DNA of 64,000 nucleotides from Mesodorylaimus sp. YZB2_4. Taxonomy: Eukaryota > Nematoda > Enoplea > Dorylaimida > Dorylaimidae. The stretch lies in contig JASANH010001724.1 in assembly GCA_030248295.1 (NCBI GenBank), positions 310,001 to 374,000 of the forward strand, written 5' to 3'. Positions 37,697 to 48,298 of this stretch are shown in pieces. Below the pieces are notes generated by a model. That model was not told where the DNA came from. It saw only the letters and a program-made list of their open reading frames with translations, and made no database searches. Position 1 is the first letter of the stretch. Every line of letters starts with the position of its first letter. A program made the position numbers and the translations under genes.

Positions 37697-37702
37697 AATA
37701 AA
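37697..37702 (+). terminator. Possible poly(A) signal of the LIM gene
   Basis: AATAAA about 450 bp after the LIM stop and before the next gene's first exon. No coding frame is supported in the intervening 37246-37690. Confidence 0.4.
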
Positions 37703-37857
37703 GATGTCGCGCTGGATGGAAGTACGGACCATAAAGAAGGATGTCGTAAAACTCATACACCCACAATCTGAATAATACAGCGTCGTGTCGTGAGAACGCA
37801 GATTTTGAGACAGGTGCCAGCAAAAGGTGTGTAGATTTTCGTTGTTAGGCACGCGGC

Positions 37858-40800
37858 ATGGAATTGATCGCCAAAGCCAATCGACAACTGAGAAAGGTGA
37901 GCATAGTCAACTTTTTCGTTCCTTAAGACTTTTGAAAACCTGTAGGATAATTGATCGGCATCAAAATTTTTTATAAATTCTGTGCACTTTAGTTTTTTGC
38001 TTCTCATGGCAACATCGTTATGACTGCTACGGGAATTGATAATCTATTCCTCATCACCACGACCAGCTGCCAATGCCACGCAGCTCATTTTTGAGTCTGA
38101 TCCACCGTCTGAAGCGATATTACTTTATACATGAATTATTTCACTACTGTTAATTCTGAAAAAAATATGTTTTCTCTTTAATCTCACTGCCCTTTCAGGT
38201 TCTTTGAGCTGTCCCCCACCCGTAAACTACTAAACCACAGTTTTTTTAGTCAGTCAGTCGTGCCAATTCTTCAGAAGACTATCGATCAGTAGAAATTGCA
38301 AAATTATCGATTGACACCAGCTTATCGCTAAACGGTGACCTTTTATGCGCCCTGCACAATGGACCTCTAAGGAACCCTCGTCGTCTTCCATGTTCGCACT
38401 CATTCTGTTACCAGTGCTTGTATCAAGCTCGACGAAGCAGTTCAGGATCGAGTAATCAAATCGTCTGCCCAATTTGTGGAGCCTTGCACGATATTGGCGA
38501 CATAGACGATCTGTACGTGGACTACAACTTGATTCGGCGTTTGACTGGCGCTGACGACAGCCGCGAGGATGAGGACGATGATGAAAAGTTGTTCAACGAT
38601 GTGACGAGGACGCTAAAAATGCTGAAAGAGGCTGAAACGGTTTGCGATGGGGCCATGAGTCAAATTAGGCAAATGAATGCCAATGTAACTGGTGAGTGGA
38701 CCTGAATTACGGCTGTCAGACGCACAACATGTGAATTTTAGCTATGAAGGCATCAATCATCGAAAAACGAAAGGCTTTGGAGTCAAAATTTGCAGCAGCC
38801 AAGTCGTTGGAAGATGACACAGATGACCAGCACAGAGTACTCGCATGCCTCGGCTACGATTGTCATTTCATGCAAGAAACTATCCGAAAAGCCAAAAGTG
38901 GTGCTTTCGATTTGATAAAGGAAGCTAATATTAGCGTCCATTATACCAGCACGTTAGTTAAAGGTAAGTACTGTATGTCAGGTCAGCGAGCTTATCTGCA
39001 GGTTAGCTAGGTCGCAAACTGAGCTCCTTCAGTGGGCATTGAACCCAGGACGAGTCCAGCCTCCCAAGCAATATGGAGAGGCGAATGCCGAACAACCTCG
39101 GCCGCCTTCATTGTTGCACGTCAAATCGGACTTGTATCGATCATCACAGACAGGGTTTCTCTCAGGGCCGGCTCGGGCTTTCCAATTCAAATTTTTGACC
39201 CTTGGGCCTCGGTTCAATCGGGATATAAATTGCGGGTATAAATAAGCGTCTTTTGTCGGTGCAAAAAAATTTGATAACGGTGAAATCGATGCATTTAATA
39301 CCATTTGTGGGGCTTCCTACAACCTGCCAAGTCCTTTGTCTTCCTAGTTTCACTAGCATAGGGGGTTTTTGGTTAACACTTTTATGCAAGTTTGTTCAAA
39401 GACAAGCTGCAACTTTATATTAACAAAGACCAACTGCCTATGGTAAAACTAGGCGCATGTGGAAATGGCGCATGTTGGATCTGGAGCAATTGAGCACAGC
39501 GCTATTGATAGTGAGCTGAATGGGTGAGTGAGTGAGCGCAACTGAGAGGGCAATAGTATCCATGCACGATGAACACCATTTACGCAGTAATAGGACTCGA
39601 AATACGGATAAGAACTCACGAAAATAAAAATCTGGAGAAAATAAGAGCCCTGCGGAAACGAAAATCCAAAAGTGTAAGAGGTAATTGAACCAGGGTGGGA
39701 GGACTTCGAGGAAATAGATAGAGTGCGGTAACTTTGTTTATTTCAATACTTCTCCTCCCGTATTCATGCTGCTCATAACCGAATTCGATCAATATGCACG
39801 ATATCTTCGTCTTCAACCTCAACTTCATCTGACTCTTCAAGAAAAACATTTTCTATCACGCTAACACTCATATCATTCACGTTTTCCACACCTGATGATT
39901 TTGGGTGATAGTTAAAATTCGTCACGAGGGAGGACTTCCACGGGGGGGGGGAGAATGAAGTTCAATCAGGGTCTAGACAGGGGAGAATACCCAGAGGGGG
40001 GGGGGGGGGGAGATTTCCAGCGAGGGGTGGAGAATTTCGAGGAAACACGGTACATTCAATTTATACACCTCTTTTTGATCTCCTAGATAGCACAAGCCCA
40101 GAATAAGGATGTTTGGCTTGTGCAGACTATCAATAATCTTGCTTTTCTAACATTTTCAGAAACGCCGGACTCCGAAATTTTTATAATCTGTTTTTCTGAG
40201 CTACAATAAATTGTGCAGGCTGAAATCAATAATCATAGGACGACTTGCTCCACTTGAGCCATGTGATCACTCACGATCAGAGTGGGGCTTGCGACTTGTG
40301 GAAAGCAGTACGACTCAAGTTTCAGGATCTGCTGATGAAATGATGATTATCATTTTTGAATTTTAGGGGCAGGTCTTTTTAACATTTGGCTAAAAGACGA
40401 GCAGCCGTTATCTGACGCGCAATTGAAACAGGCCACTCAATTAGTCAGTCAAATCTGGCTCTCTCAGGAACATCCCCATCCAATGAGTACGGATGAAGAG
40501 AGCGCCAGGCGAGCTAGAGGAGAATTCGCCAAGCGCTTGGCATCGTCATTTCGGTCCCAGTTTAGCCCATCGTCCACAGCCTCCTCCACCTCGTCTAGTT
40601 GCTCGGATGACGACGGCGGCGTATGGACAGCCATTGTGGGGGCCAAGAAAATGCTTGATTTCTATGTTTACAGCCACCGAGAATTCTATATTTGTATGGA
40701 AATACAAAAAATGCGTATCGTTGTTTATCGCTGCGTGGAAGATCCCGATTGTCTTCCAGTCGATCCTGGACGCGCAGCACTGTTCGAAACATTTGTTAGT

Positions 40801-41145
40801 CAACGACTCGACGATGCATTGAGGAAAAGAAAAAAAGATCCACAGCACGCAGTCCGACCAGCTCAGTATGTATCTGAGAATTTGAAATTAGGTTTAAACG
40901 GGGGACTGTGGCATTGTGTCGGCGGACCTGCGAAGACATACGCCATACACACAACGGGCGAACGTGCCAGCCAGACTGTGGTCAATGTGGATGGCAACGA
41001 GTATGGAGTATGGCAATGCAATTGCGCCAGTTTACGGAATTTTTCTAGACAAAACACGAAGAGATTTACTGGCGGTGGACAAAAAGGACAGGCCGCTTTG
41101 TACAGCGAGGAAGTCGAATATGACGAGCCGTACTGCTTGGATTGA
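37858..41145 (+). CDS. RING-finger, coiled-coil protein with possible LC8-like module
   Basis: Proposed exons 37858-37896, 38250-38691, 38742-38963, 40367-41145 (493 aa); introns of 353, 50 and 1403 bp are GT-AG and the phases agree. The 13-codon first exon is the least certain. Exon 2 has a TRIM-like RING: LLCALH, then PRRLPCSHSFCYQC and CPICG; the second zinc ligand is His rather than Cys (CxxH). An acidic stretch (EDEDDD) and helical heptad-like sequence follow across exons 2-3. The last exon has a serine-rich linker and a segment AQYVSENLKLGLNGGLWHC then VGG, reminiscent of dynein light chain LC8 (weak, by eye). Likely an E3 ubiquitin ligase. The frame stops at TGA after PYCLD, where a second RING seems to begin. 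Confidence 0.6.
38966..39100 (-). repeat. SINE-B copy 2, inside the RING gene intron
   Basis: Reverse complement carries GAGGCTGGACTCGTCCTGGG leading into the B box GGGTTCAATGCCC, then GAGCTCAGTTTGCGA and CTCGCTGACCTGACAT, matching SINE-B at 22850-23062 in order. It starts 2-3 bases inside the 1403-bp intron, directly beside the splice donor, and is antisense to the gene. Confidence 0.65.
39240..40366 (+). other. Remainder of RING gene intron 3
   Basis: AT-rich intron with two G-tracts near 39942 and 39998, an exact 11-mer (minus strand) at 40270, and a 3' splice site TGAATTTTAG at 40366. No exon was recognised within it. Confidence 0.4.
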
Positions 41146-41295
41146 AGACTTGTCAGATTGAGCTGGGAGCTGCCCCCTTCGAAATCCACGAGTCCCCCTC
41201 TAGTGTGCAATTTCATACATGGTTTCTGTCCAGAATGTGCATGCCAGTTGATGAACAAAGGTCTGTTGGAGGCTGACACGAATGGTACGATGTGA
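41143..41295 (+). pseudogene. In-frame second RING half after the TGA stop
   Basis: Directly after the stop of the RING gene the same frame stays open to TGA at 41293 and encodes a RING core: PPLVCNFIHGFCPECACQL gives C-x3-H-x2-C-x2-C. Counting back, the TGA at 41143-41145 occupies the place of the second cysteine of a C-x2-C pair (YCLD then TGA). A donor-like GTGAGT follows at 41291; the expected last C-x2-C was not found downstream. Either the stop broke a longer gene, TGA is recoded, or this is a sequencing error. Confidence 0.45.
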
Positions 41296-41685
41296 GTACA
41301 ATCATATGTTTCCAATACAGATGTCACTAAAACTTCTCACGATAATGGAAATATTCGGGACGAACTGATGACCAGAACTGGCAGGCGGCCTTTAATCATG
41401 CAGAGCTTTTTCAGCTGCAAGAATGGAAGTAACCCTGCTGCGTGCTGGAAACAGCTCTGACATGAGGTTTACTCAACTTGTCTGGTCGACCCTGACTAAA
41501 GACTGTGTAGTAGCGGTTTCCTTTGGCCCTGGTGGGCAGTTTTCTGGTCCATTCCCTCGTCACCTGGTCCAGTTCGAGTCGTGGGTTAGCTAAGAAAGCC
41601 GTTCTTTCGCCTGGCTCCAGGCAACTAAACCGTGACGTAGCCTATATTGACCATTCTTATATCCCGTGTCTTATATCGTATATAT

Positions 41686-42446
41686 ATTTCTAAAAAAATC
41701 TGTTATCAGACAACAAAAAGGTTAGCCCAGCCACCCTATTCTACCAAATGCGAGGCAAACGAGGTTGGCTGGGCTCCCTCGGCGGCACATGCTTGAGTGG
41801 GTCATACTTATGAGGACGTGATATATCTTTTATGTTGCCTTCAGGGCGAGGCTCACAATCGTTTTTCCACACTCACCCACAACGCATGTCTCTGTGATGT
41901 ACTTGGTACATCGTGGAGTCGGCTCCCTGCGGGATGTTATTCTGTTTTTCACCAAAGGCACACCCACATGAATACACTTATTCGTATTTTGGAGTAAGTA
42001 CTGAAGTTTGGAGTTTTGGTATACGATCCCCTTCTGTTACCTCGAACTTACATGGAAAACAGTGAAGACTTGCCGCAGTAAGGTTGCATCTGCCTTGACA
42101 GCACGAGTACTGCATGTGTAGCACCTACTCACGATCAGTGACACTAGAACAGGAAGTTCAGCTTCTGTGTAGCCAGCATGCAAATAGCTTTAGGCGTACA
42201 AGCCTCAGCACTAGTATGTACGACCGTCGGCCCTTGTGTTTCCATCTCGTATTGCCTGAATCAAGTGGCTGAGGTAGGGGACGCCCTGTTACACTTTTTT
42301 AGTGACAGTAGAAATGCTGTTTGATCACAAGTTTTCTTCAAACGCCGCCGAGGGAGCCCAGCCAACCTCGTCTCGCCTTGCATTTGGTCAGAGTAGGGTG
42401 GCTGGGCTAACCTTTTTGCTGTCTGATAACAGATTTTTTTAGAAAT
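41686..42446. mobile_element. MITE with about 100-bp terminal inverted repeats
   Basis: 41686-41786 and 42344-42446 are inverted copies, both reading inward ATTTCTAAAAAAATCTGTTA, TCAGACA.CAAAAAGGTTAG, CCCAGCCACCCTA, then CGAGGTTGGCTGGGCTCCCT and CGGCGGC. The 560-bp interior has no coding frame. Flanking TSDs were not clear; an AT-rich target obscures them. Long TIRs without transposase fit a foldback-type or Tc1/mariner-type MITE; the superfamily is open. Confidence 0.85.
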
Positions 42447-43600
42447 AATAGTACTTTTTCGCACATACATTTGGGCTAGAAATTGAGAATAGATGGAAGA
42501 AATTTGTCGTCAAGTCCCTCCTGAGCTAACGCAAATTTCGTACAAAGAAGGTTGCCATGTTATGCTCTGTCACTGTAGCATACCGCGCATAAGTTCCAGA
42601 GTGACTCGGCTAAACAGGCAACTAATGTGGCTGTTTTAGGCAGGGGGTTTTCAATTGTAAGCACTCCACTGCCGTTTGTGGCGATACCGTATTTAATATT
42701 ACTGTTACCAATCAATATTACCAATTAATTAATGTAACCACCAGAAAATATTTTCTGGTAGCAAACAGCCTCGATTTCCGGAGCAAATATTCTTTGCTGC
42801 AGAGAATGTGCAAAAGATCTCAGGTAGATTTTTCAAGAATTCAGGGCTTATAAATCAAAACATTGAAAAGCAAGCCAACTAATATCCGCCGAACTAAAGC
42901 AAAAAATTCAACCAAACCAAACAGAACAGAACGCTCGTCTCGGCTCCACCGGCAAGTAGTAAGTAATTTTAACGAAGGGTAAGTACGGCTAACGGAATCA
43001 GCGCGCGCCGCACGGCTAATAAAAATATTCTGCCTGCTGGTGGTATGCCTTAAAATTCAGTTTTTGGAGCTAAAAAAATTAATTAGCTCGAATCTTAAGA
43101 TCAAACCCTCAAAAGAATACTTCGCGCCATGAGAGCTTTCAGAAAAACCAACTCTTTTGTCCGTAGCTTCAGTGGTTATTGCTGTAGACAGGACTAGTAC
43201 TTCGTCGTCGTCGTCGTCGTCTTCCGTCGTCATCTCTGGAACAGCAAAACGTGCATTTTGAATCTCGAGAACGGCTGAACCGTTTCCAACAAAATTTTGC
43301 ACGATTATTGGCCATGGTAAACATAGCTCATCTCCAAAATTTTGTGCATTTTTGTTGATCTGTTGTCGAGTTATGAACGATCAAAGTTGTCCGCTTAACA
43401 TTGCGCGTCTGTGTGGCTGGGCTAAACAGGCAGCTACCGTGCCTGTTGATCCCATACTCCCAGTCCAGGAATCCTTGTGATGACTGTTACTCGCTAGATT
43501 GGGCTTGGCATTGTCGGCATGCTGCGTGGTACTTGCTGGCAAGTCCCCCTCTTCTCCTTGTTTTTCAGTGATAGCTGACGGAAGGATCAGGTTATTGGTT
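42447..43600. other. Spacer with a short TCG microsatellite
   Basis: Holds a (TCG)n run at about 43203-43220. No gene; an ORF read across the microsatellite (minus strand, 43057-43302) is low-complexity. Confidence 0.4.
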
Positions 43601-43705
43601 GTGAACTTGTGACATCTTACTTTTCCTACGGGGTCTGGACAAGATCGGATTGTCGAAATTGGAACGCAGTGGCTTGAAATGTTTGCTACTGACTGGTGTT
43701 TTTTG
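43601..43705 (+). pseudogene. GPCR pseudogene fragment (paralogue of 44690-45475)
   Basis: A frame DILLFLRGLDKIGL..ERSGLKCLLLTGVF, between stops, matches RRLDKIGL..FERSGFKCLLLTGVL at 44708-44805 both as DNA and protein. It covers only the TM2/TM3 junction and ends in a stop. Relic of a duplicated receptor. Confidence 0.6.
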
Positions 43706-44689
43706 AAGATTTCTTCTAATCATTCAAGACTGGTTAATAAAATGCGATGTTATGTTTGCCACCTTGGCTTGTATTAATTTAACTATCGCTGTCCTGGAGA
43801 AGCTGGCAAGCTCACTAATCGCTATCATAAGTTCGAATCCTTCAAGCATAGCACCCACGCCTAGCTGTGCCTCCTTACCATACACGTTGCATCTCCAGCA
43901 TTGGCAGTCCTCCATCTCGCTCAATACTCTGTCCCTTCTCGTAAAGAACATAGTTTCAGATTCAGCACCCACATATTATGGGGTTAGCTAAATTTATGGA
44001 CCTGCAGCACTTAAGCAAGAAATGTCGAAATTCTTTATCCATAGGGGAGCATTGGGAAATAAACATTTCGACTTCTTTTAAATAATTGAGATTGGCTACT
44101 GCTATAATAGCGCTGAATCTGAACTTTTCTTTGTTATTATACCGACATCGATTCTGAAGTGCTCTTTGTCTTGGGAGCGTTGCGGCCTGCCCACATTTGC
44201 CGTGCATATATCGCAGTGGGGAAGGCTAGCAGAAGATGCTTTGTACTTGACCGAAATCCTGGTGGAGCGCTGCGGGGTTCGAGTCTCGCTCGAGATCCGT
44301 CTATTTGATTCCGTTTCTACCGCATTTCTCATAAAATCTGAACCATTCCGTTTAATTAAAAAATGCGATGAATAGTAAACAAGGAGAATGTGAAAGAAAA
44401 TAGGCTTCAAACGGAGGTATACGTACGGTTAACAGATTCACATATCACAATCAAAGATTGAAAAAACCATTTTTGGTTTGATATCTATGTTCTTTTCATG
44501 AACGTATGCTAGAGTTCAAAAAGTTCGTACCTGAGTACCTTGCACATAAGCTGCAACAGCGAAATTCGCACCTACTTTTACATGCCACACATCCTGCAAG
44601 ACACACAAAAAAATCACGCAGGCGTTCTTGAAATATTATACACAACTGTTAACGCACTCTCATGTTCATAGACTGCATAGACTGTACAC

Positions 44690-45475
44690 TCATGTTCGTA
44701 TTTTTGTATGCGTCGTCTGGACAAGATCGGTCTGCACCTGAGACTGTACGGATTCGAACGCAGCGGCTTCAAGTGCCTGCTACTGACCGGCGTATTGGGA
44801 ATATGGGCCATCGCATTCAATGCGCAGCTGTCCTGTCTCATAGCCATCGACCGACTGGTCAGTGTCACGGCACCGATCAAGTATCGAGCCCTGGGGCGAA
44901 TGTATGCGCTTGGTTTGCTGATATTTCTCACCCTGTTTTGTACATTTCAAGAATTATTGGATTTCTCACTGCGCCTTTGAATGAGCAAGTGGTATCATGA
45001 ATTTATGGATGCTTTGCATCAACTTTTCGTCCTCACATTCGCAAAAATCAACTTGTTTTACTGCTTTTTAAACGTTCTGTCATATGCAAGCATGTTAATT
45101 TGTTTCAGATATCAGCACAAATTCTGCCCAGACCTAGCATGTGCGCAAGATGCATTTATGAAGCAAAAAGTGGTTGTCATGCCCAACATCAAATTGATGA
45201 TAGCCATGTACCTGACCGCTGGGGGTTTTGTCTAAATTATTGCCAATATCGGATTGAAATTGCCACCAGGCGAGCCGGAGTTTATTTTAGTCAGTGTTGG
45301 AGAAGAGTTGAAAGATGCCAGCTCAATGGCCGAAGGCTTAGCAGTTTTTGCGAGAAATAAAAGATTTCGAGTATGCTTTAGAATTCTAGTGGGATGCAAG
45401 ACTAGTGCAGTTGAACCAATGGCTGTGGGTCAAAGTGTTAATGGTGTAAGGGCAAGGGATTCAAAAAAATTTTAA
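44690..45475 (+). pseudogene. Rhodopsin-like GPCR pseudogene, two in-frame stops
   Basis: One reading frame runs from about 44708 to 45475 with TGA at 44978-44980 and TAA at 45233-45235 and no frameshift. Pieces in order: FKCLLLTGVLG (TM3 start), LSCLIAIDRLVSVTAPIKYR (TM3 end with a DR motif and loop 2), a TM4-like run, TM5-like NLFYCFLNVLSYASMLICF, TM6-like KLMIAMYLTAGGFV, and a helix-8-like VFARNKRFRVCFRILVGC. TM1-TM2 are not found upstream. This receptor differs from the DMSR-type copies because it keeps a canonical DR at the end of TM3. Introns hiding the stops cannot be excluded but no good splice sites flank them. Confidence 0.65.
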
Positions 45476-46562
45476 GCTTTCTGATTTTGGTATTTGATTC
45501 TGAATAACGAAAAAAATCTACCCATTTGAGCCGATTTTGTAAATGATAAGTGTTAGATTGACTGCATACTGTATATTTACCTGTAATTGTGGGTCGCTAA
45601 ATACGTAACTTTACTGAACTAGTGAAAGACGGGGACTCCATTACGCCGCTGGTGCAACCCGATTAATCCCTTATTCAAGCGGCTGAAAGTGCTGAAGCCC
45701 CCTAAAGCTTTTGAAGCTTTTCAAAGGGACCGAGTGCAATATCTTCATTTTCGGTTCGACTGGGCTGATGTGTAGTATAAAAAGCTCTGCTTGAAAGTTT
45801 CTGTCCAGCGGCAAAATAGGAGTTGTTTCAGGCAAGCTTGTATTGGTTCTAATATCTTTTTTTGACAGAGGTCGAATTGACTTGAGTCCAGTCAATTGCC
45901 AGACTGCACTGCACAGCGTCCTACTCCAGAAGAACCATGCACCTTATCCTCACGAGTGCAGGGTAACTGGGTAACTCAACAAAATTTGAGCGCTGCACAT
46001 TATGAGATTGTGTATGTGCGCACACGTAACTTTTTTATGTGACTGGATTAAAATTTGAAGCCTCGGAATGCTGTCTTAAAAATTTCTCCTGATTTTGGCT
46101 CAAACAGTTCCATTTTCTCCGCCTTTTCCAGGTCTTCCATATTTTCTAGCTTTAAAAGAGCCCTGTCTTTGCCATTAGAATGAGCCAATCCATTTTTCAG
46201 TTAAAGTTTCACCAAGTTTTGATAATGTACAGATTAAACATCATCTTTTCCGATCAGCACATTAGAATGCACTTGTGATGTGACTGGAATTCGTGGGTTC
46301 CAGTGACTTGGATCAGTATTCTGTAACCGTGACATAACCGAGATCACTGTCAGACACAGAACTCACTCCTGAAGAACCACATCCAGGATAAAGATTTCTT
46401 CTAAACTGTCCACAATAAATTCCATTCAGAGAGCCTCACCAAGTTTAAAAGCACCACAATACGCAAAACGGAATGATTCTTGTCACAAAAAACTTATCAA
46501 GAAGATTATGTTTTCTGGCTTGACTCACAAAAACAAAGCACAGGTCTACGAGTACAGCGCAG
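45476..46562. other. Spacer and lipase A 3' region
   Basis: No gene. At 46508-46530 is a block, TTTTCTGGCTTGACTCA, also found after lipase B (51519-51540), suggesting retained 3' UTR sequence. Confidence 0.45.
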
Positions 46563-48072
46563 CTAACCGGTAAAGGATGGGCAGCTTTTAACACCTGAAA
46601 TTTTGCACCGAGAATTTGTCCCTCCATTTGTCACATTCACATAAAAACTCCCCTCCAACCTTGCTGAGCTTTTTCGATGGCACGACGAGTAATAGCCCAT
46701 ATTCTGGCTTTGCTTAGCGCAGGAATTTGGCATTGTAGCAACATTCGAACAAGATCCCACCGCTGGGCAGGCGCTTCCGTTTTTCAAACTTAACATGAAA
46801 TACTCCACAACAGCAAAATGGTCGCAGGGGGTGTGCACGTCTGAGCGGCAAGAGGGCTGCTTGAAACCACCATTGGGGTAAAAGTTGATGTGACCCCACG
46901 ATTTCAAAGTACCGTAGTGAATTAAAGCTTGGCCGTGGCCCTGTATACTTCCATCAGTGTGTATGTTATCCACACAAGCGGCACTGTCTTTGTCGATATG
47001 CAAGCGGTCAGAGCATGACTCGAATCCGGGGCCAGCAGGATCCAGACCAGTCGCACGATCGAATATTTGCTCACCCTTGGCTGTTTTTGCTTCACGTCCG
47101 GCTTGGCCGCAAATATGCGCGCCCAGACTGTGTCCAATGCAGTGCACATACAGGTCCTTCATATTGTCTAAAAAGGTAGCGGACCTTTAAAATTTGCAGC
47201 TAGTGAAGGCAATGCACGGCTAATCAACTTATTCTGCCCTCGCCCTGGCATCGTGTCAAAAAGTTTGACCTTGGCGCGGGCAGATCGGTTGGCAAGGGTT
47301 TTGTTTCTCTTCACTCGGATATACATATTCTACGAAATCTGAGAAGGAACACCAAAAGCTCGCTATTGCAGTGGGAAATAAAGTTCTAGCGAAGATCAAG
47401 TCTCACAAATAGCCAGTTGGGCCATGACTACACTGCGCTGACATACCTCTATAGACTGTCGACTTGGATATAGTTTTGGCCACGGCGGCAATGGCAGATG
47501 AAACAGCTTGAGTTGTTGCAGCGGACAAACCATAGTCAGGGTTATCAGCACCCTTTGACCACGTGACTGTGATCACTGTACTGTCTTCAGCCGCCATTAT
47601 CGAATCCTTCATTTCAGTCATCAAAACGGGACACGCCGAATTTTCGTAGTATCCGTGCACAATGAAAACCACTGGACGGCCTTTCTTGAAGTAGCCATCG
47701 CGCACCCACTTGTCGATGGGTGCTTGCGCGCCTCTCGCATCGAACAGCTGGAAGCGATCTTGTTTTCGATCGGCAAACACAGTGAAGGTTGGACTGACGA
47801 GGATTAAGGGCAAGGGTGGGCGGCGAATACAGAACGGGTCGAAGATCGTCAGGGGACTTTGGGGGAAGGTAAAAAAACCTGAAGCAGAATCAAAGAGTAG
47901 GAGACTCGCAGAATAAATTTGGCAATGGTCTATTTTTAGTGTGCTCAGGGAAGTACGTTGCTCCTCTACCACTGCGCCACAGAAATTCCATGTACAGATT
48001 AAAGGCACCCTTACCTCCTCTCACTGATCCAATGCACATCAATGCCGTAATCGCATAAATAAAAGGCTTCAT
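46563..48072 (-). CDS. Secreted lipase, PLA1/pancreatic family, copy A
   Basis: Exons (minus) 48015-48072, 47447-47878, 46563-47167; 364 aa; all three join in frame with phase-1 GT-AG introns. Exon 1 is a signal peptide (MKPFIYAITALMCIGSVRG). The body is an alpha/beta-hydrolase Lipase domain without a PLAT domain: VVFIVHGYY (oxyanion-hole strand), TWSKGADNPDYG, then the nucleophile elbow GHSLGAH (Ser177), the acid TGLDPAGPGFE (Asp206) and CDH (His280). Paired cysteines and the end QNMGYYSSCHR..G.FYVNV resemble arthropod and nematode PLA1-like lipases. It would hydrolyse extracellular, probably dietary, acylglycerols or phospholipids. An alternative Met lies two codons upstream (48078); 48072 matches the paralogues. 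Confidence 0.88.
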
Positions 48073-48189
48073 TGTCAACTCGCTGGAGACAATATTGAAG
48101 GGGAACAGAATTTCACAGCTACTATCTCACAAGTTACGACTACCAGCATGGCGAAAATGGCTTGTTTATATACATACAGAGAGTTGCGA

Positions 48190-48298
48190 TGAGTTCCGGT
48201 CCAGTAGTCACGCGCTCATAAAACACCCACGCGCGCAATAAGTGAAAACAGGTCCATTGGAACAATCCAGAATGCAAAACCTAACGATAAGGCGGGAG
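48190..48298 (-). promoter_or_regulatory. Conserved upstream block of lipase A
   Basis: Matches blocks at 53230-53340 and 58635-58760 at the same distance upstream of each lipase start. On the minus strand the core is TTCCAATGGACCTG, then GTGGGTGTTTTA. A TATA-like GTATATAAA lies nearer the gene (about 48170). Confidence 0.6.

Noticed and set aside
37242-37697. 151-codon ORF after the LIM gene
   Set aside because: Occupies the likely 3' UTR of the LIM gene, no motif, and competes with ORFs on the other strand.
40863-41327. 154-codon minus-strand ORF
   Set aside because: Antisense shadow of the last RING gene exon, which has clear motifs on the + strand.
44166-44310. tRNA-like A/B boxes (GGCTAGCAGAAG.. 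and GGGGTTCGAGTCTC)
   Set aside because: Boxes are spaced too loosely and no second copy or cloverleaf was found.
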